The notes under the pieces were generated by a model. That model was not told where the DNA came from, did no database searches, and saw only the letters and a program-made list of their open reading frames with translations. Below, in pieces: positions 1-11,897 of a stretch of 64,000 nucleotides of DNA. The translations under genes and the position numbers were made by a program. The DNA is from Anaeramoeba flamelloides (lineage: Eukaryota; Metamonada; Anaeramoebidae). The number at the start of each line of letters is the position of its first letter. The first letter of the stretch is position 1. The stretch spans positions 3,472,001 through 3,536,000 of the forward strand of contig JANTQA010000030.1 in assembly GCA_027625915.1 (NCBI GenBank), in the 5' to 3' direction.

Positions 1-889
1 ATTCTTCCCCAAAAAAATTTGAGTTTAAATTTGTTTTTGAAAAATAAACATCTATTTTTGATTAAAAATTTATAATTTTCTCAAATCTAAAAAAGTGATA
101 TTTTTTACTCTCTATTAAAACTCTTACTCTAAAAATCAATTTCATTTTCAATTTCAAATCTTAAAATGTTTTAAATTTTTGATAATTTCAAATTTAACAT
201 TTTGAGTATACCTTGGTATTTCCAATTAAAATATTTTTTAAAGTACAATTTGATTTTTTTTTGGTTTTATGTGATTCATTAAAATAAAGATTAAAAAATT
301 ATAAAATGTTGAGATTAATTATTAATTTTTTTGATAGTTTGAATTAAAAATTATTTCTTCTTTTGATCTCTTATAATATGGATCTTCAAAAAAATTTTAG
401 GTGTTTTTTTTTCAAGTTTGTTAATCAAGTTAAGCCAGTCACTTCGAAGAATGAAAAAAGAATTTTTTTAGTTTAAATTTTGTTTTGTTTCTCAGGACTT
501 TATCTCATTTCCATAAATAAAATATCTTTAAAATTATTATTTTAAGATTCTATTTTTTGTTAGTTTATTTGTTGAGTTTAAAATCATAATTATGGAAGGT
601 TCTCATTTTTTTTTTTTTTTCTTTTCCTACAACCTTTAAACAAAATAAAAATTTGAGTTTTAATGGCTGTTTTCAAATTTAGTAGTTAGATGAAATATTT
701 CTCAAAAATTAATTAACTTACATCGATCTAATCCCAATATAACAAACAATAATTTTATTTTTGATACTTTTTACCTTTTCCAAATTTCCCTTTTTAAGTT
801 GTTTGGGTTCCTTTGGTTCCTTAGGTTCCTCCTCTTTTTGTTTTTTTAGGTGCTTGGGGAGGCAAAAGGAATAAAAAATCATTATAAGA

Positions 890-1110
890 ATTGGTCGACT
901 TGGTCATGATTAGCTCTTAAACAAACTTGTCAATGATCAGATCAAAGACGAATTGAGCTGGACTTATGCAACTGTAGAGAACTGAATCCGACGAATGCGA
1001 TCGGAAGCCAACCAAAGTGAACCGAATTGGACTTTCCGTACAATCTGTCGAGTCGTTACCTGGACTGGGTTTTTGCTGTCGAGTCCGTATCTTGTACTGG
1101 GATTTTGTGA
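890..1110. other. GC-richer islet with a tandem 31/32-bp duplication
   Basis: About 220 bp stand out from the AT-rich background by many CG dinucleotides and mixed composition. Its right part holds two imperfect tandem copies, 1045-1075 and 1076-1107, both beginning CTGTCGAGTC and ending CTGGG.TTTTG or ACTGGGATTTTG. A minus-strand frame of about 67 codons crosses it but has no protein family look. In very AT-rich genomes such islets are often non-coding RNA genes or relics of foreign sequence; which applies here is not decided. Confidence 0.4.
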
Positions 1111-1969
1111 AAACAAGATTTGGGAAACTTGCAAAAAAAAAATAATAAAATAAAAGAAAAAAAGCAACTCAATTTTGTAAAACCAAATCTTATTCTTAAA
1201 ACCTTAGCACTTTATAGATTCAAACCATCTATAAAATTCTAAAAAACTTAATAAAGTAGCCTATTTCATTTGATCTATAGTTGTTCAAATATTTAGATCT
1301 CTTTATTAAGACAAGAAATTATTGAAAATATTGATCATTTTTTATGGATCTATCCTTCCTATGAAAAAGATAGATTAATTTTTCATAACAAATTAAAAAA
1401 AAAAAAAAAATTCTTAATGAATTAACTTAAAACAAACAGTTTGAAACTATTTTCATTAATTAATAATCGTGAAATCTATGATTTTACGCTTAAATTTCTG
1501 AAAGTGAATTTAAGTAAAAGGGTATCTAGAGTGTAATTTACACTTCTTCAATAATAAAAAAAAAAAAAAAACAATAATTTTTGATATATTAATTTTTATT
1601 TTTTAAATTTTGTTTTTCACAAAAAAAATAGTTTTGCTTTTTGTTTTTTAATTTAACTTTTAAAAAAAAAAAATCAATTATTGATTTACCAAATCAGTTT
1701 TATTGTTATATAGTTTCCATCCAATTAATGCATTTTTAGAAATAGCTCAATTACTCTAATTACAAATGTTAATCAAAAATTCAGATCCCTTATAATAATT
1801 TTATCATGATTTAAACTTGTCAAAATGAAAAAAAAAGAATGATTTGCAATGGAGTCCATTTTTCTTTCTTGAAAACCTTCGTTGTTATTTAAAATTGATT
1901 TTCAATATCAATCTTAAAAATTCTTTCAGGTTTCTTTTATTTGTGTGGTTTCTGTGATTCTATAAATTT

Positions 1970-2720
1970 TTCATTAAATTAAGGGAGTAGGTATATTTTT
2001 CATAAATTTTGATTACCTCATCATTTATAAGAAATTGAATCATTAAAATCATTTCTTTAACCAAATAAATTAATATTTTAATAAATATGAGAGTGGGATA
2101 TATACTGGTATTATAATTTTTTTACAACCCAATTAAACAAATGGAAATCAAAATTATTAAAAAAAATTGATCAAATTAAAAATAAAAAAAAACTCATTTA
2201 TTTCTTGATCTTATGCTTAATATTTGATACAATTCCTTCTTTTTGATTTGGTTTTATTTTTATTTTTGAATGGAAAAACTTTTGTTTGGAAAATTGTTGA
2301 TTACCAAATTACATTGTATTTCTAAATTAATTTCTAAAATGAATTAAAATTCCAATTTTCATTTTGTTTGTCTAATTCTAGTTTGGGTTTAGAAAATAGG
2401 ATATTTGTTTAATTCCTCTTCAGAAATAAAGATTTATTGGACCTATTGGTTTTATTTTATAATTATTTTTTTCCATTGAATTTGTAAAACTCAAAATAAT
2501 TCTGAATGTTGGCTTTCATTTTTTTAACTTTATTTTTTTGGGGGTTGAATCTTTTGTAGTTGTTTTTTGATTTCAACAATTCAATAATTTTTCTTTAATC
2601 TTTGAAACAACATTCTTTGTTTATGCTTAGTTTGATAAAAATATTTTAAAAAAGATGAATTTTGAAAACAAATTTGTAAAAAACACCTGTTTTGTAAAAT
2701 AATAATAAATAGTATGGAGA
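1970..2720. repeat. Dispersed repeat, copy 1 (two modules)
   Basis: Module one (about 1970-2150) matches about 5690-5860: both contain TTATAAGAAA followed by ATTAAAATCATTTCTTT and a GTGGG...ATATAT tail. Module two (about 2190-2720) matches about 7110-7640, and its middle matches 59540-59800 on the opposite strand, sharing the string CAGAAATAAAGATTTATTGGA. In the second locus the modules are separated by about 1.2 kb holding another element and palindromes, as expected if a contiguous repeat was split by insertions. Divergence looks high, so the copies are old. Confidence 0.55.
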
Positions 2721-3073
2721 GGGAAAGCCAAGGTAATCACTTTTTTATTCTCGTCCAAATTATAAAGATAAAGATTACAAATTTTCAAAAATACACCTTG
2801 GGTGAAGTTTTTTTCATTCTTTATTTCAAGAATTTCTCTGGAAAGGTCATTTTTGTTGTTTGATCTTCTCAAAAATTAGATTTTTTTAAAATGTACGCCT
2901 TCTTTTAACTATTTTATTGGTTTTACTGTTTGACTAGTTTCAAGCATTCCTATAAACATATTCCTCTTCAAAACCAAATTTAATAAAACCAAAAATTTAA
3001 TCACAAAAAAATGTTCAAAAAATTGAAAAATTTAAGATTCAACTCTGATTTATATTGCTTTTTTTCACAAATA

Positions 3074-3296
3074 CTATTAATTGCAAAATAAATGGATCAA
3101 AATTTTCATTTAGCTTTCCAAAAAAAATATCCTCTCAAGAATTTATAAAAATTAACCAAGTTCACAATTCCAAAAGAAGGAAATTAATAATTTGAACTGA
3201 TTTTAAGAATTTAAAATTTGAAATGTTCTAGGATTTAAAAAATCTTTTTTGGAAAGCTGAATGAAAATTTTGTTCCATTTATTTTGAAATTAATAG
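3074..3296. mobile_element. MITE family A, copy 1 (TA-flanked, about 50-bp TIRs)
   Basis: A 223-bp element bounded by TA on both sides (3072-3073 and 3297-3298). The left end reads CTATTAATTGCAAAATAAAT and the right end, reverse-complemented, CTATTAATTTCAAAATAAAT. The match runs on through TTTTCATTYAGCTTTCCAAAA for about 50 bp. There is no coding frame inside. A TA target duplication and a CTA terminus fit a non-autonomous Tc1/mariner-like element. It interrupts another dispersed repeat whose halves lie at about 2995-3073 and 3297-3480. Confidence 0.8.
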
Positions 3297-3778
3297 TAGA
3301 GTAATAAATAATGCTTGGATTCCAAAGTTTCAATTATCTTGTGGCATGTAAAAAATCTTTTTCAGTAAGGTTTTGCAATTAAAAATTTTCAAAATTGGTA
3401 AAATTGACTTGCTGAAATTTTCACAATTAAAAAAATAATTTCAATTTAAAAAAATAGAGATGAATTTGTAATAAAAATTTTTTTATCAAATAAAAATATC
3501 AGAGATTCGGTTTCAGAGAAGTTTCTTTGATAAATTATTGCTTTTCTGAATAAATAATTAGTTTTCTAATTCAATAATTAGAATGTTTATTAATTTTGTT
3601 GAAATTATCTAATGTATTTTAGAATTCGCCAAAAAAATCAAATTTTTCACTGGAAAATCTGAAGTTCTTGTTTCAGAATGTTGTGATTTTTCATTTTTTT
3701 TGTTTTGTTTTCAATTGGTTCTTTAAAGACTTGATGTCTTCAAAAGAGAATTCGAAAATTTATGACAAAAAAAATTGG

Positions 3779-3809
<31 letters not shown>

Positions 3810-3810
3810 A

Positions 3811-5216
3811 TTAATAAATACCTTCAATTGAATCATAAAATAGAGGATCTGGTTCAACTGGTATTAATTGGTTTTCCCAATTGTCATTTTCAATCATCAA
3901 TAAATTTGTACCAGGCATAGTTTTTGGCATTTCTTTCTTTGTGTGTTGTTTGATTTTTTGTTTCAAAATTGAAAATATGAGATAAGGATTTTTTTTTTTT
4001 TTTTGTTGTTGTTTTTTTCCAAAAAGAAGAGAAAACAAAAAAAAAAAGTTGATTTTTGGTTTAAAGCTAAAGAAAAAAATATTTCTTTTTTGTTGTCACT
4101 TACGTGATTAAAATTCATTTGGCTCCGTGGATCTGATTTTCTCGAAGTGGTTGGTGAACTATCGGAATCATTTTTATCAAAAATTTTTTCTGTAATGCTT
4201 GATCGGCTTCCTATTGATCCTCTTGACTCCATACTTCCTCTAAACGATTCATTGATACTTCCAACGGATGAGACACTTGTTCTACCATCACTTTTTTGAT
4301 CTGTCGAATTTGAATTCTAAACAAAAATATCCGTTTTTATCAAGATCGAACAAAAAATAAAGATCAAACAAAAAGAAAGAAAAAAAAAATTCTTGGAGAG
4401 TCTGTAATTATCAAGCGTTCACACATTTTGAGTTAACAAAATTTTCACTCAAAAAACAAATTTCAGTTAAACAAAAGAAAAATCGACTTACTGTTCCACC
4501 AAAGTATGGCCTCGAAAAGCTTCGCCCCATTGGTTTTGGGATTTGCAAAAAGCCGAATCCTTTTTCTGTAATTTTTTTCCAATCAAGGATAGCTTGCTCA
4601 AAATCATTAAAAGACTCAAATTGCTCAGGCTGAGGGAATGGGAGAATCGTTTCAGGATTTTTAGGTGTGTATTTGTTGATGAGTTCTTCTTGAGATAATT
4701 TGAGATCCTGATCTGTTTCCATCGTTATTTCGTTCTGGTTTGTGTTGCTTTCGTCTTGCAGTCCAAGCTCCCAAGATTCAGGATCCACCTCAAGAGTTTT
4801 TTGATCCAATTTGCAATAATTGATGTCATAAAGGTTTCCCTTCGAGTCAAGGTATATTGGTCGTTTTGATGTTACGGGTTCTTTTAGTGGTTTCTGAGAA
4901 GTGATTTTTGGATCGAGATCTGGCCCTAAATATTTGCGATGCACTGAGAAGAGATAAAAGGGTGTTGCAAATTTTTTTACATTAAAATTTAAATTGTAAT
5001 TGTAATTTGGTTGAACATTTTGATTTTAATTTCAAATTGTTTTCCATTAATTGTTTTTGAGAAAGAAGTGAATATTTTTTTGATTTTTTTTTTACTGGAA
5101 AATTTTGTTTTTTTTTGTGGAAAAAGGAAAAAAAAAGAAAGGTGATGCTTACATATTTCAAATTTTCGAATATACTTTGGAGTGTTTATTTCTTTTTCTT
5201 TTTCTTTAGTTGTCAT
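3811..5216 (-). CDS. Hypothetical protein, 284 aa, four exons
   Basis: I do not recognise the family. Exons by eye: 5216-5153, 4943-4492, 4316-4104 and 3936-3811. The donors are GTAAGC, GTAAGT and GTAAGT, the acceptors CTCAG, TTTAG and CAAAG, and all joins keep frame. The ATG at 5216 opens a Lys/Glu-rich N-terminus. Residues 123-137 contain PFPQPEQFESFNDFE and residues 156-172 a basic stretch ending RPYFGGT; these look like conserved folded segments. Residues 173-243 are Ser-rich with many possible phosphosites (SRGSIGSRSS). The C-terminus (ENDNWENQLIPVEPDPLFYD) is acidic with aromatic residues. There is no signal peptide or membrane segment. The poly-A/T run just past the stop may be a 3' end signal. 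The exon structure is well supported; the function is unknown. Confidence 0.75.
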
Positions 5217-5415
5217 TGTTTCTTTTGATTATAATTATAATTCTCAAAACAAAAGATAAAAAAATGAAAAATCTTTTGATTATTCTGTTGTAAGAATAAT
5301 GTTTTCTTTTATTTTTGATTTGTGCAAAAAGAAGAAATGTTTATTTTATGTTTTTTTTGTAATTTAAATGACATCTTTTTATCAATGACACAGAATTTAT
5401 TGGGACTTCAGATTA

Positions 5416-5644
5416 CTGTGAATTGTAAAAATTAAAAAGATCAATAGTTTCATTCATCTTTCCAAAATAACATCCAAAGAATAAAAAAAACAATCCAAAG
5501 TTCCCAATTCTAAAAAGGTAAATTCATGGTCTAAACTGATTAATGGTTTTATGAATTAAAAATTTAAAATTCTCAAGATCTTAAAAAAACTTTTTTTTTG
5601 GAAAGTTGAATGAAAATTTTATTCCATTTATTATAGCCAAATAG
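5416..5644. mobile_element. MITE family A, copy 2
   Basis: A 229-bp element flanked by TA (5414-5415 and 5645-5646). The right terminus, reverse-complemented, reads CTATTTGGCTATAATAAATG and then TTTTCATTCAACTTTCCAAAA, the family A signature. The left terminus CTGTGAATTGTAAAAATT is more diverged but keeps TTTCATTCATCTTTCCAAAA. The interior also matches copy 1 around the AAACTGATT..TGGTTTTATGAATT segment. Non-coding. Confidence 0.75.
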
Positions 5645-6041
5645 TAGTTTTCTAATTTTAGCTTGATTGAATTTATTTTTTTTTTTGAGTGTATAATTTT
5701 AATGGAGTTAATAGATTTTATGAATTTTGAGTGGTACAGTTTATAAGAAAAAGAATTATTAAAATCATTTCTTTGACTAAACAAAATTAATGTTTTCTTA
5801 AATAGGTGGGTCAAATATATCCTAGTGTAATATAATTTATATAGACGTTGAATAAAATACGAGGAAATAAACATAATCGGGGAAAAGATTTTTAATTATG
5901 AATAAAGGATAATTGTTTTGTAATTCTATTTATTGAAAATATTTTTGTTTTTTTTTAAGAATCAAATTTTGAACATTTGAACTATACTCTTATTAGAATG
6001 GTGATTAATTGAATTATACTTTTCCAAAACTCTATTTGATG

Positions 6042-6073
<32 letters not shown>

Positions 6074-6261
6074 GATTTCCAAATTCATAGCAAACCTCTA
6101 TTAAACTCATTTGTTTTTTGAAATAGATATATCAGCAACTCTTATCAAATAATTTCTTGAGTGTTCTATATACACCCCCACTTTAATGAACTTTAGTTCG
6201 GTTTATTACTTTGTTCATAAAAAATATGGTTATTTATAAAAAGCATTTGATTTAAAATATA

Positions 6262-6458
6262 CAGTCAGTTCCACTTTTAAGGCACAAACTTTCAACGAGA
6301 TTTAAGGCACAATAAAAATCTAAAATTAAGTTAAAAAAATTCAATACTAGTATAATAAATTGTAAAAAAAATAATTTCAAATTTTGTACATTAATTTGAG
6401 ATTTTTTTTGTACCAATAATTTCATTGAAAGTTTGTGCCTTAAAAATCGAATTGACGG
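6262..6458. mobile_element. MITE family C, copy 1 (CAGTCA ends, TA-flanked)
   Basis: A 197-bp element between TA dinucleotides. The left end is CAGTCAGTTCCACTTTTAAG followed by GCACAAACTTTCAACGAG. The right end, reverse-complemented, is CCGTCAATTCGATTTTTAAG followed by GCACAAACTTTCAATGAA. The TIRs are therefore about 38 bp, and the AAGGCAC motif recurs subterminally. TA duplication plus CAGT-type ends is typical of Tc1/mariner relatives. No coding capacity. Confidence 0.85.
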
Positions 6459-6708
6459 TATACATTTATTTTATTTATTTATATATATATATGAAGAGAG
6501 AAAATTGCTTTTCTCCTATGTACCCTAATTTCTAAGCCTTTTTTTAAAAATTTTGTTAAAGAATCACAAATTGTATTATCACTCACTAATGATAATCTAA
6601 ATGATAGATTTGTTTATTAAGTTATATCGTATATATTATTAATTTTTTTATTTTTTTTTATAAAATTCAGATCTCCAGATTTTTCAATATATTTTATAGG
6701 ACGGGTGT

Positions 6709-6860
6709 CGTTAGGTTTTCTAGGGTTCAAAAGAATTGCGTAAATTCTTTGATTTTACTCTATTCTTTTAAATTCTGGAAACCCACAGTTCTCTTTCCCA
6801 GAATTCATAAGAATTGAATAAATTCTTCGATTTTTCTCCATTCTTTTAAATTTAAAAAAT
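6709..6860. repeat. Two tandem imperfect palindromes
   Basis: Positions 6709-6783 form an imperfect palindrome starting AGGTTTTCTAGGGTTCAAAAG and ending TTTTAAATTCTGGAAACCC. A second related palindrome follows at about 6788-6860. The same sequence class recurs at 55901-55971, so this is a dispersed foldback unit rather than random AT hairpins. Confidence 0.6.
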
Positions 6861-6968
6861 CCTAAACACTCTAAGACACTTGACGACATGGTTCGATAAA
6901 AATGATCGAAATCTTCAATGATATCGATATTTAACTTTTCTTTACCGAAATCACAATTTTTATTGTTA

Positions 6969-7001
<33 letters not shown>

Positions 7002-7109
7002 CAACAATTTTCCAAATCTGAACAATTGAAAATTGAGTTTAGGATAATTTTCATATAGAAATTTTTTTATGTTACCATTAAAAAATAATTATCAAATAAA
7101 ATTAAATAA

Positions 7110-7640
7110 AAAACCAGTTATTTATTGATCTTAATTCTAAAATTTGTTATAATTGCTTCTTCTTTACTCAACTTTTTTTTTTTTAATTCTTGATAGAAAA
7201 ACTTATATTTCGCAATTGTTTGATTAACAATTTATTTATTACTTGAGAATTTTTTCAAATGAATTTTCTTTCCATTTTTCATTTAATGTTTCTAATCCTA
7301 GAAATTATTGAAGTAAATATGAATTTTTTGAAATTCTTCTTCATAAAATATCATTTGTTTGATTAATTTGTTTGATTTCCAATTTCTTTTCTTTTCCAAT
7401 TTGAATGAAAGGTAAAACAATTTGGAAAAGATTATGAAATTTATATCTCGATATTATCTTTCTTTATGTTCAATTTTCATGGAAGTTGTTTTTTTAATTT
7501 TTAAACTTCATATCTTTTTAATAATTTTTGAATCAATATTCTTTATTTTTTTTTAGCTTGATAGAAGCATTTGGAAAAAGAAATAAGAAAATAAATTGGT
7601 AAAAAACAGTGTAAAATAAGAAAGAATAGTTGATCTTCCA
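7110..7640. repeat. Dispersed repeat, copy 2 of the 2.2-2.7 kb module
   Basis: It aligns by eye along its length with 2190-2720. Shared blocks include TTTATTGATCTTA, CCATTTTTCATTTAATGT, CTTCTTCATAAAATAT and the tail TTGGTAAAAAACA...TGTAAAATAA. Heavily diverged and non-coding. Confidence 0.5.
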
Positions 7641-10028
7641 GAATTTTAAGATAATTTGCTTATAATTATACATCCTAACTTAAGCGGATTAATTAGAACT
7701 ATCTTTTAAAATCTACGATTGTGTCATTTTTTGAGTCTATAATTTCAGCAATTTATCCAATAAGGGGTTTTTCTTGCTTAGTACTCAGAAACAATATTTA
7801 CTTAATACATATCTTATCATATAGTATATATATATATATATATATAAACTAAAATTCAAAATTTTCCACACAGCTAAAACATTCCAAACAATCACAATAA
7901 TACAATTTCATTGAAATTGGAGATAATTTTATTTTTGTAAAATATGAAAATCATTTTTTCATCTTTTAGTTTTTTCTTTTCATTTCATTGTTTGAATTAC
8001 GTAATTTGTTTCGTTGGATCAAAAATTTTTTTTCAACCCTCGATATTAGGTTAAAGTTGAGTTGTTCAAAATAGAAGAACACAAATAAAATTAGTTGGTA
8101 GTATCTAACCATTTGATCGATCAATATTCCTAATAGAATTTCAACATATTTACCAATGTATTTTTTTGTTTTGCTCTCTCCAAAATTTTTAACACACCCA
8201 TGATTTATTTGTATTGATAATTATTTATTTATTGTTTTGTGAGTATTGTAATTTATAAAAAAGTGTTAACATTTCAATTAGTGAATGGTTCTAATTTGAT
8301 AAATCTTCTTGAATTGATTAAATAAGTTTTTTTTTTTCACAAATCGAATTTTGGTGTGTTAAAAATTTTGAATTGGGGTTTATATCACAGGTATGACGAT
8401 TTTTTTGATGTAATGAAACGTGTTTGCGCACGCGTGAGCGACGCGTAAAAATCGTTTCTCTGATATATATATATATATATATATCCACAGTATATATTGT
8501 TGTAAAGGGCACAACGAAAAAAACCACAAATTCAGGTGGTTACAAATACATTTACATAAGAGTATTTTTAAAAAAAAACAATTTAAATTTGCATCTTTAT
8601 TTATCTTACACATCTTGAAAATCTTTAATTATTGAAACCATAAAAAATCAATAAATAAAAGATAAAAATAAACAAAATAATCGATAGAATGTTTTATTGT
8701 ATATAATAATTAAGGTTGTTATCAAAAAAGTAATTATCAAAAAATTTTGAATCAAAATTTATTTTGATGTAATAGAAGACGTGTTAAAAATAAACTTTTA
8801 TGATCGATCACAAAAAAAAAAGAAAAGTTTATAAAAAAAAAATAATCGATTAAATACTAATAATTTTAAATCAAATTTACCAGATAATATAATTTAAACA
8901 TTCTACACTTGTGAAAGGTATATTATAATTAATAGTTTTTGGTTAATCAATTTCTACTTGTTATTTTTAAGTAAATACACATTAGAATAGAATAGGTAAA
9001 TTTAATAAAGTAATAATATTATAATTCTTAAAAGTAAATAAATAAGTGAAAGGGCGTAAAACTTAGTTTGACACAGATTAAGAATTTGTTCCCACAGTTA
9101 AGCAAATAAATATTTTGTAAAATGTTGAAAGTAAAAATTTTGGATAAAAAACCAACAAAAGAATTATTTAAAAACAAAATTGTTAAAACATTAATAATAA
9201 AAAAATGAAATTATTATTTAAAATAACTTAATAAGGGACTCAAAAAATAGATAAAAGTTAAGAAACAAGACACGTGAGAATGGATTAATTAAAAAGAAAA
9301 ATAGGTGTAAAAATGGTTTCAAATTATCAAAAAAAAATTAAGTAAATGAATTTTCTTGTACATAAGTTGAAGCAGAGTTGATAAAAATTGAAAAATTACT
9401 GATCACATTTTACAAATTTAGTAATTTTGAAAAAAAAAATTTTTTATGTAATAATTTTTAACAATTTTATTGTGATCGATAAAAAATTATATGGGAGATG
9501 TAATAACACTATAAAAAAATTTGGTGAGCTGATCTAATTTGGAATGAGTAAAAAAGTGAAATTTTAGCCTACTTTTCTACCACAAATACTAAATTTAAAA
9601 TAAAAATAATTCTTTTACTTAGTGTTTAGAGTGTTGAGAATTTTCAAGAATTTTAAACAGATAACCTACGAGTGATGTTTTAGCATTTCTAAAATAGAAA
9701 ATAAAACTATTTATAGGGTTTTAAATACCCCCCCCCTCCCACCACAACCTAAATGTTCAATCACAAATTTCACATTCTTTAAAAATACTTTTAAGGCAAT
9801 TACTCCCTAACTGTTTTTTATTGTTTTTTTTTCCTTCGCTTTTTAAGTTTTTTCGTTTGCGTTTTTTCATATCCCAAAAACAAAAAGTATAATTTCAAAA
9901 GAATTTGACGACTTTTTCAAAAAACAAAAAACGAAAACAGCGATTGAAATGAAAAAATCCGCAAAAAAATGGAAAAAACGCGATTTTTTAAATCTTTCGC
10001 TATTTTCAAACGAAAACATGTATGACCT

Positions 10029-10031
<3 letters not shown>

Positions 10032-10112
<81 letters not shown>
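10032..10112. repeat. Compound microsatellite (TA)n(TG)n
   Basis: About 38 bp of alternating A/T switch directly into about 43 bp of alternating T/G. This is the longest simple dinucleotide tract in the window and is probably length-polymorphic. Pure (TA)n tracts also occur at about 6049-6074, 6975-7001, 7824-7846, 8463-8484, 24088-24113 and 44108-44141. Confidence 0.95.
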
Positions 10113-10114
<2 letters not shown>

Positions 10115-11254
10115 ATCTGAATAATTTCAAACAGTCACATAAACAAAATTCTAGATCCGAAAAAAATTTTAATTAAACAAAAAATATATTACAAAAAATG
10201 TTCAAAAAAAAAATTGAAACAATAATAGTTCAACTCTGATTTTCTTTGGGTTTTTTCAAAAATAAAGTCATAAATGATTTTTTTTCTTTAAGTTTCAATG
10301 TCTCACTAAAATAATCATTTTTCAGTCAGGATCTCAATAATAAAAAGAATTTACAAATGGTAAATTATAGCAAATTCTTTATGGAAAGGATTAATTAGTG
10401 GACAAAGATTTTGGATTTCTTTTTGTTTTTTCGAATCTTTAACTTTTTTTTTATTTGATTTGTTGTTTTTTTTTGAGAAGTTTGATTTTAATAAATTTTT
10501 GGTATATTTGATCACTGTACTATTTAACAAAAACTCTTTTTGATAAAATCGGTGAAATAATCTTTGTGTGTTTTAAATTTAAAATTTGGGTTTTAAGGAA
10601 TCAATATCATCATTTTTTCATATAAATTCACAGTTTATTGTAAATTTGGTTCAATTATTGAGATATTACTTATTTAAAATCTCATAAAAATCTTATTATA
10701 AATCTTATTAAACAAAATTATTTGATTTTTTAGTAAAGAGAACTATTTAAAAAATGCATTTAGGAAAATATTTTATAAACAACTTACTAAATTTCAAATT
10801 AGAACCCAAAATTATATTACATTACTTAAAAAATAATTTATAAAAAGAATAACTTTAACCTAATTTTCAATATGCGATTTCAAGTTTTATTCAATAATTA
10901 TTTATAGATTACAATAAAAACTTATAAATTTTTTTTTCCTTTTTATAAAATAAAGCCAATTATCAATAAGGTTTTCAATTTGTGAAAATACTGATTAAGT
11001 TATAAGAAAAATAATTTTTGGGAAATATAACGAAATCTTGTTGAGGCCTTCACAATTTTTTTTTAATTATATTTCTTTTCACTTATCCAATCGATGATTA
11101 ACCTAAAATGAAGGAATTTATTAATTAGAATATATTTTTCCAAATCCTAATTTTACATATTTCAAATATAAAACCTAGAAAAGAGACACATTATTTATTA
11201 TCTATTAAGTTATTTCTTGAAAATTTTATAACAATTTTTGTTTTATGTTGGTAC

Positions 11255-11664
11255 AGCTGTTCGAATGCTACCATGAAATTTTATCAATATCAAAATTTGA
11301 TGTTGATAAGATTTTTAAATCTAAGAATATAAGAATAAGAAAGCTTATATTAAAAATATTTTTTCATAAATAAGTTGATATGAAAAATATTCTACTAATG
11401 TGATCGAAAATTAAATTCTTTTTTTAGAGGAAAATTTATGTTGTTTCTTAATAAATTATTGATGTTTAGAGTCCTTTTGGGTTCTGAAAATTTATTTTTT
11501 GAAAATTTATTTTTTGAAAATCAGAAAAAATTCTTGAATATTAGCATATATATGATTTTTTTTTCAAGATGAGCTTTATTATTCTTATATTGAACTTTTG
11601 AAAATTTTATATCAACATCAAAATTTGATAGTGATAAATTTTCATGGTAGCTTTAGATTGACTG
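11255..11664. mobile_element. TIR element B, 410 bp, TA-flanked
   Basis: The left end CAGCTGTTCGAATGCTACCA continues into TGAAATTTTATCAATATCAAA. The right end, reverse-complemented, is CAGTCAATCTAAAGCTACCA followed by TGAAAATTTATCACTATCAAA. The inverted repeats extend about 100 bp with mismatches, through GATGTTGATA and ATAAGAATAA.AAAGCT. TA lies outside both ends (11253-11254 and 11665-11666). The right-hand TA is also the left flank of MITE family A copy 3. There is no coding frame inside. Confidence 0.8.
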
Positions 11665-11666
11665 TA

Positions 11667-11897
11667 CTATTTGTTTCAAAATAAATTGGAATAAAATTTT
11701 CATTCAGCTTTCCAAAAAAAGAGTTTTTAAATCCTAAAATATTTAAATTTTATTATTCTTGAAAGAAGCTTAAATTTCTCATTAAACTTCTTTTAGAATT
11801 GGTAATTTTGATGATCTGTTTTAATTCTTGGGATATGTTTTTTTTTTTTTCAGAAATTTGAATGACAATTTTGTTCTTTTTATTTTACAATTAACAG
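11667..11897. mobile_element. MITE family A, copy 3
   Basis: A 231-bp element with TA at 11665-11666 and 11898-11899. The left end CTATTTGTTTCAAAATAAAT continues to TTTTCATTCAGCTTTCCAAAA. The right end, reverse-complemented, is CTGTTAATTGTAAAATAAAA followed by TTGTCATTCAAATTTCTGAAAA. Its left boundary abuts element B with only one shared TA between them. Confidence 0.8.

Larger units (their letters stand above)
1..3810. other. Intergenic AT-rich DNA with repeats, no confident gene
   Basis: No supported gene. It holds a small GC-richer islet (about 890-1110), dispersed repeats shared with 5.7, 7.1-7.6, 10.2, 59.0 and 59.6 kb, and one complete TA-flanked inverted-repeat element (3074-3296). 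A short minus-strand reading frame near 2630-2870 lies in one of those repeats and has no ATG, so I do not call it. A run of about 27 A/T at 3780-3806 lies just beyond the stop codon of the neighbouring minus-strand gene. Confidence 0.7.

Noticed and set aside
2627-2872. 81-codon minus-strand frame
   Set aside because: No ATG, and it lies in a diverged dispersed repeat with a non-coding partner at 7.1-7.6 kb.
10032-10112. (TA)n(TG)n tract as a replication origin or centromere
   Set aside because: Simple dinucleotide repeats alone are not evidence; no supporting context.
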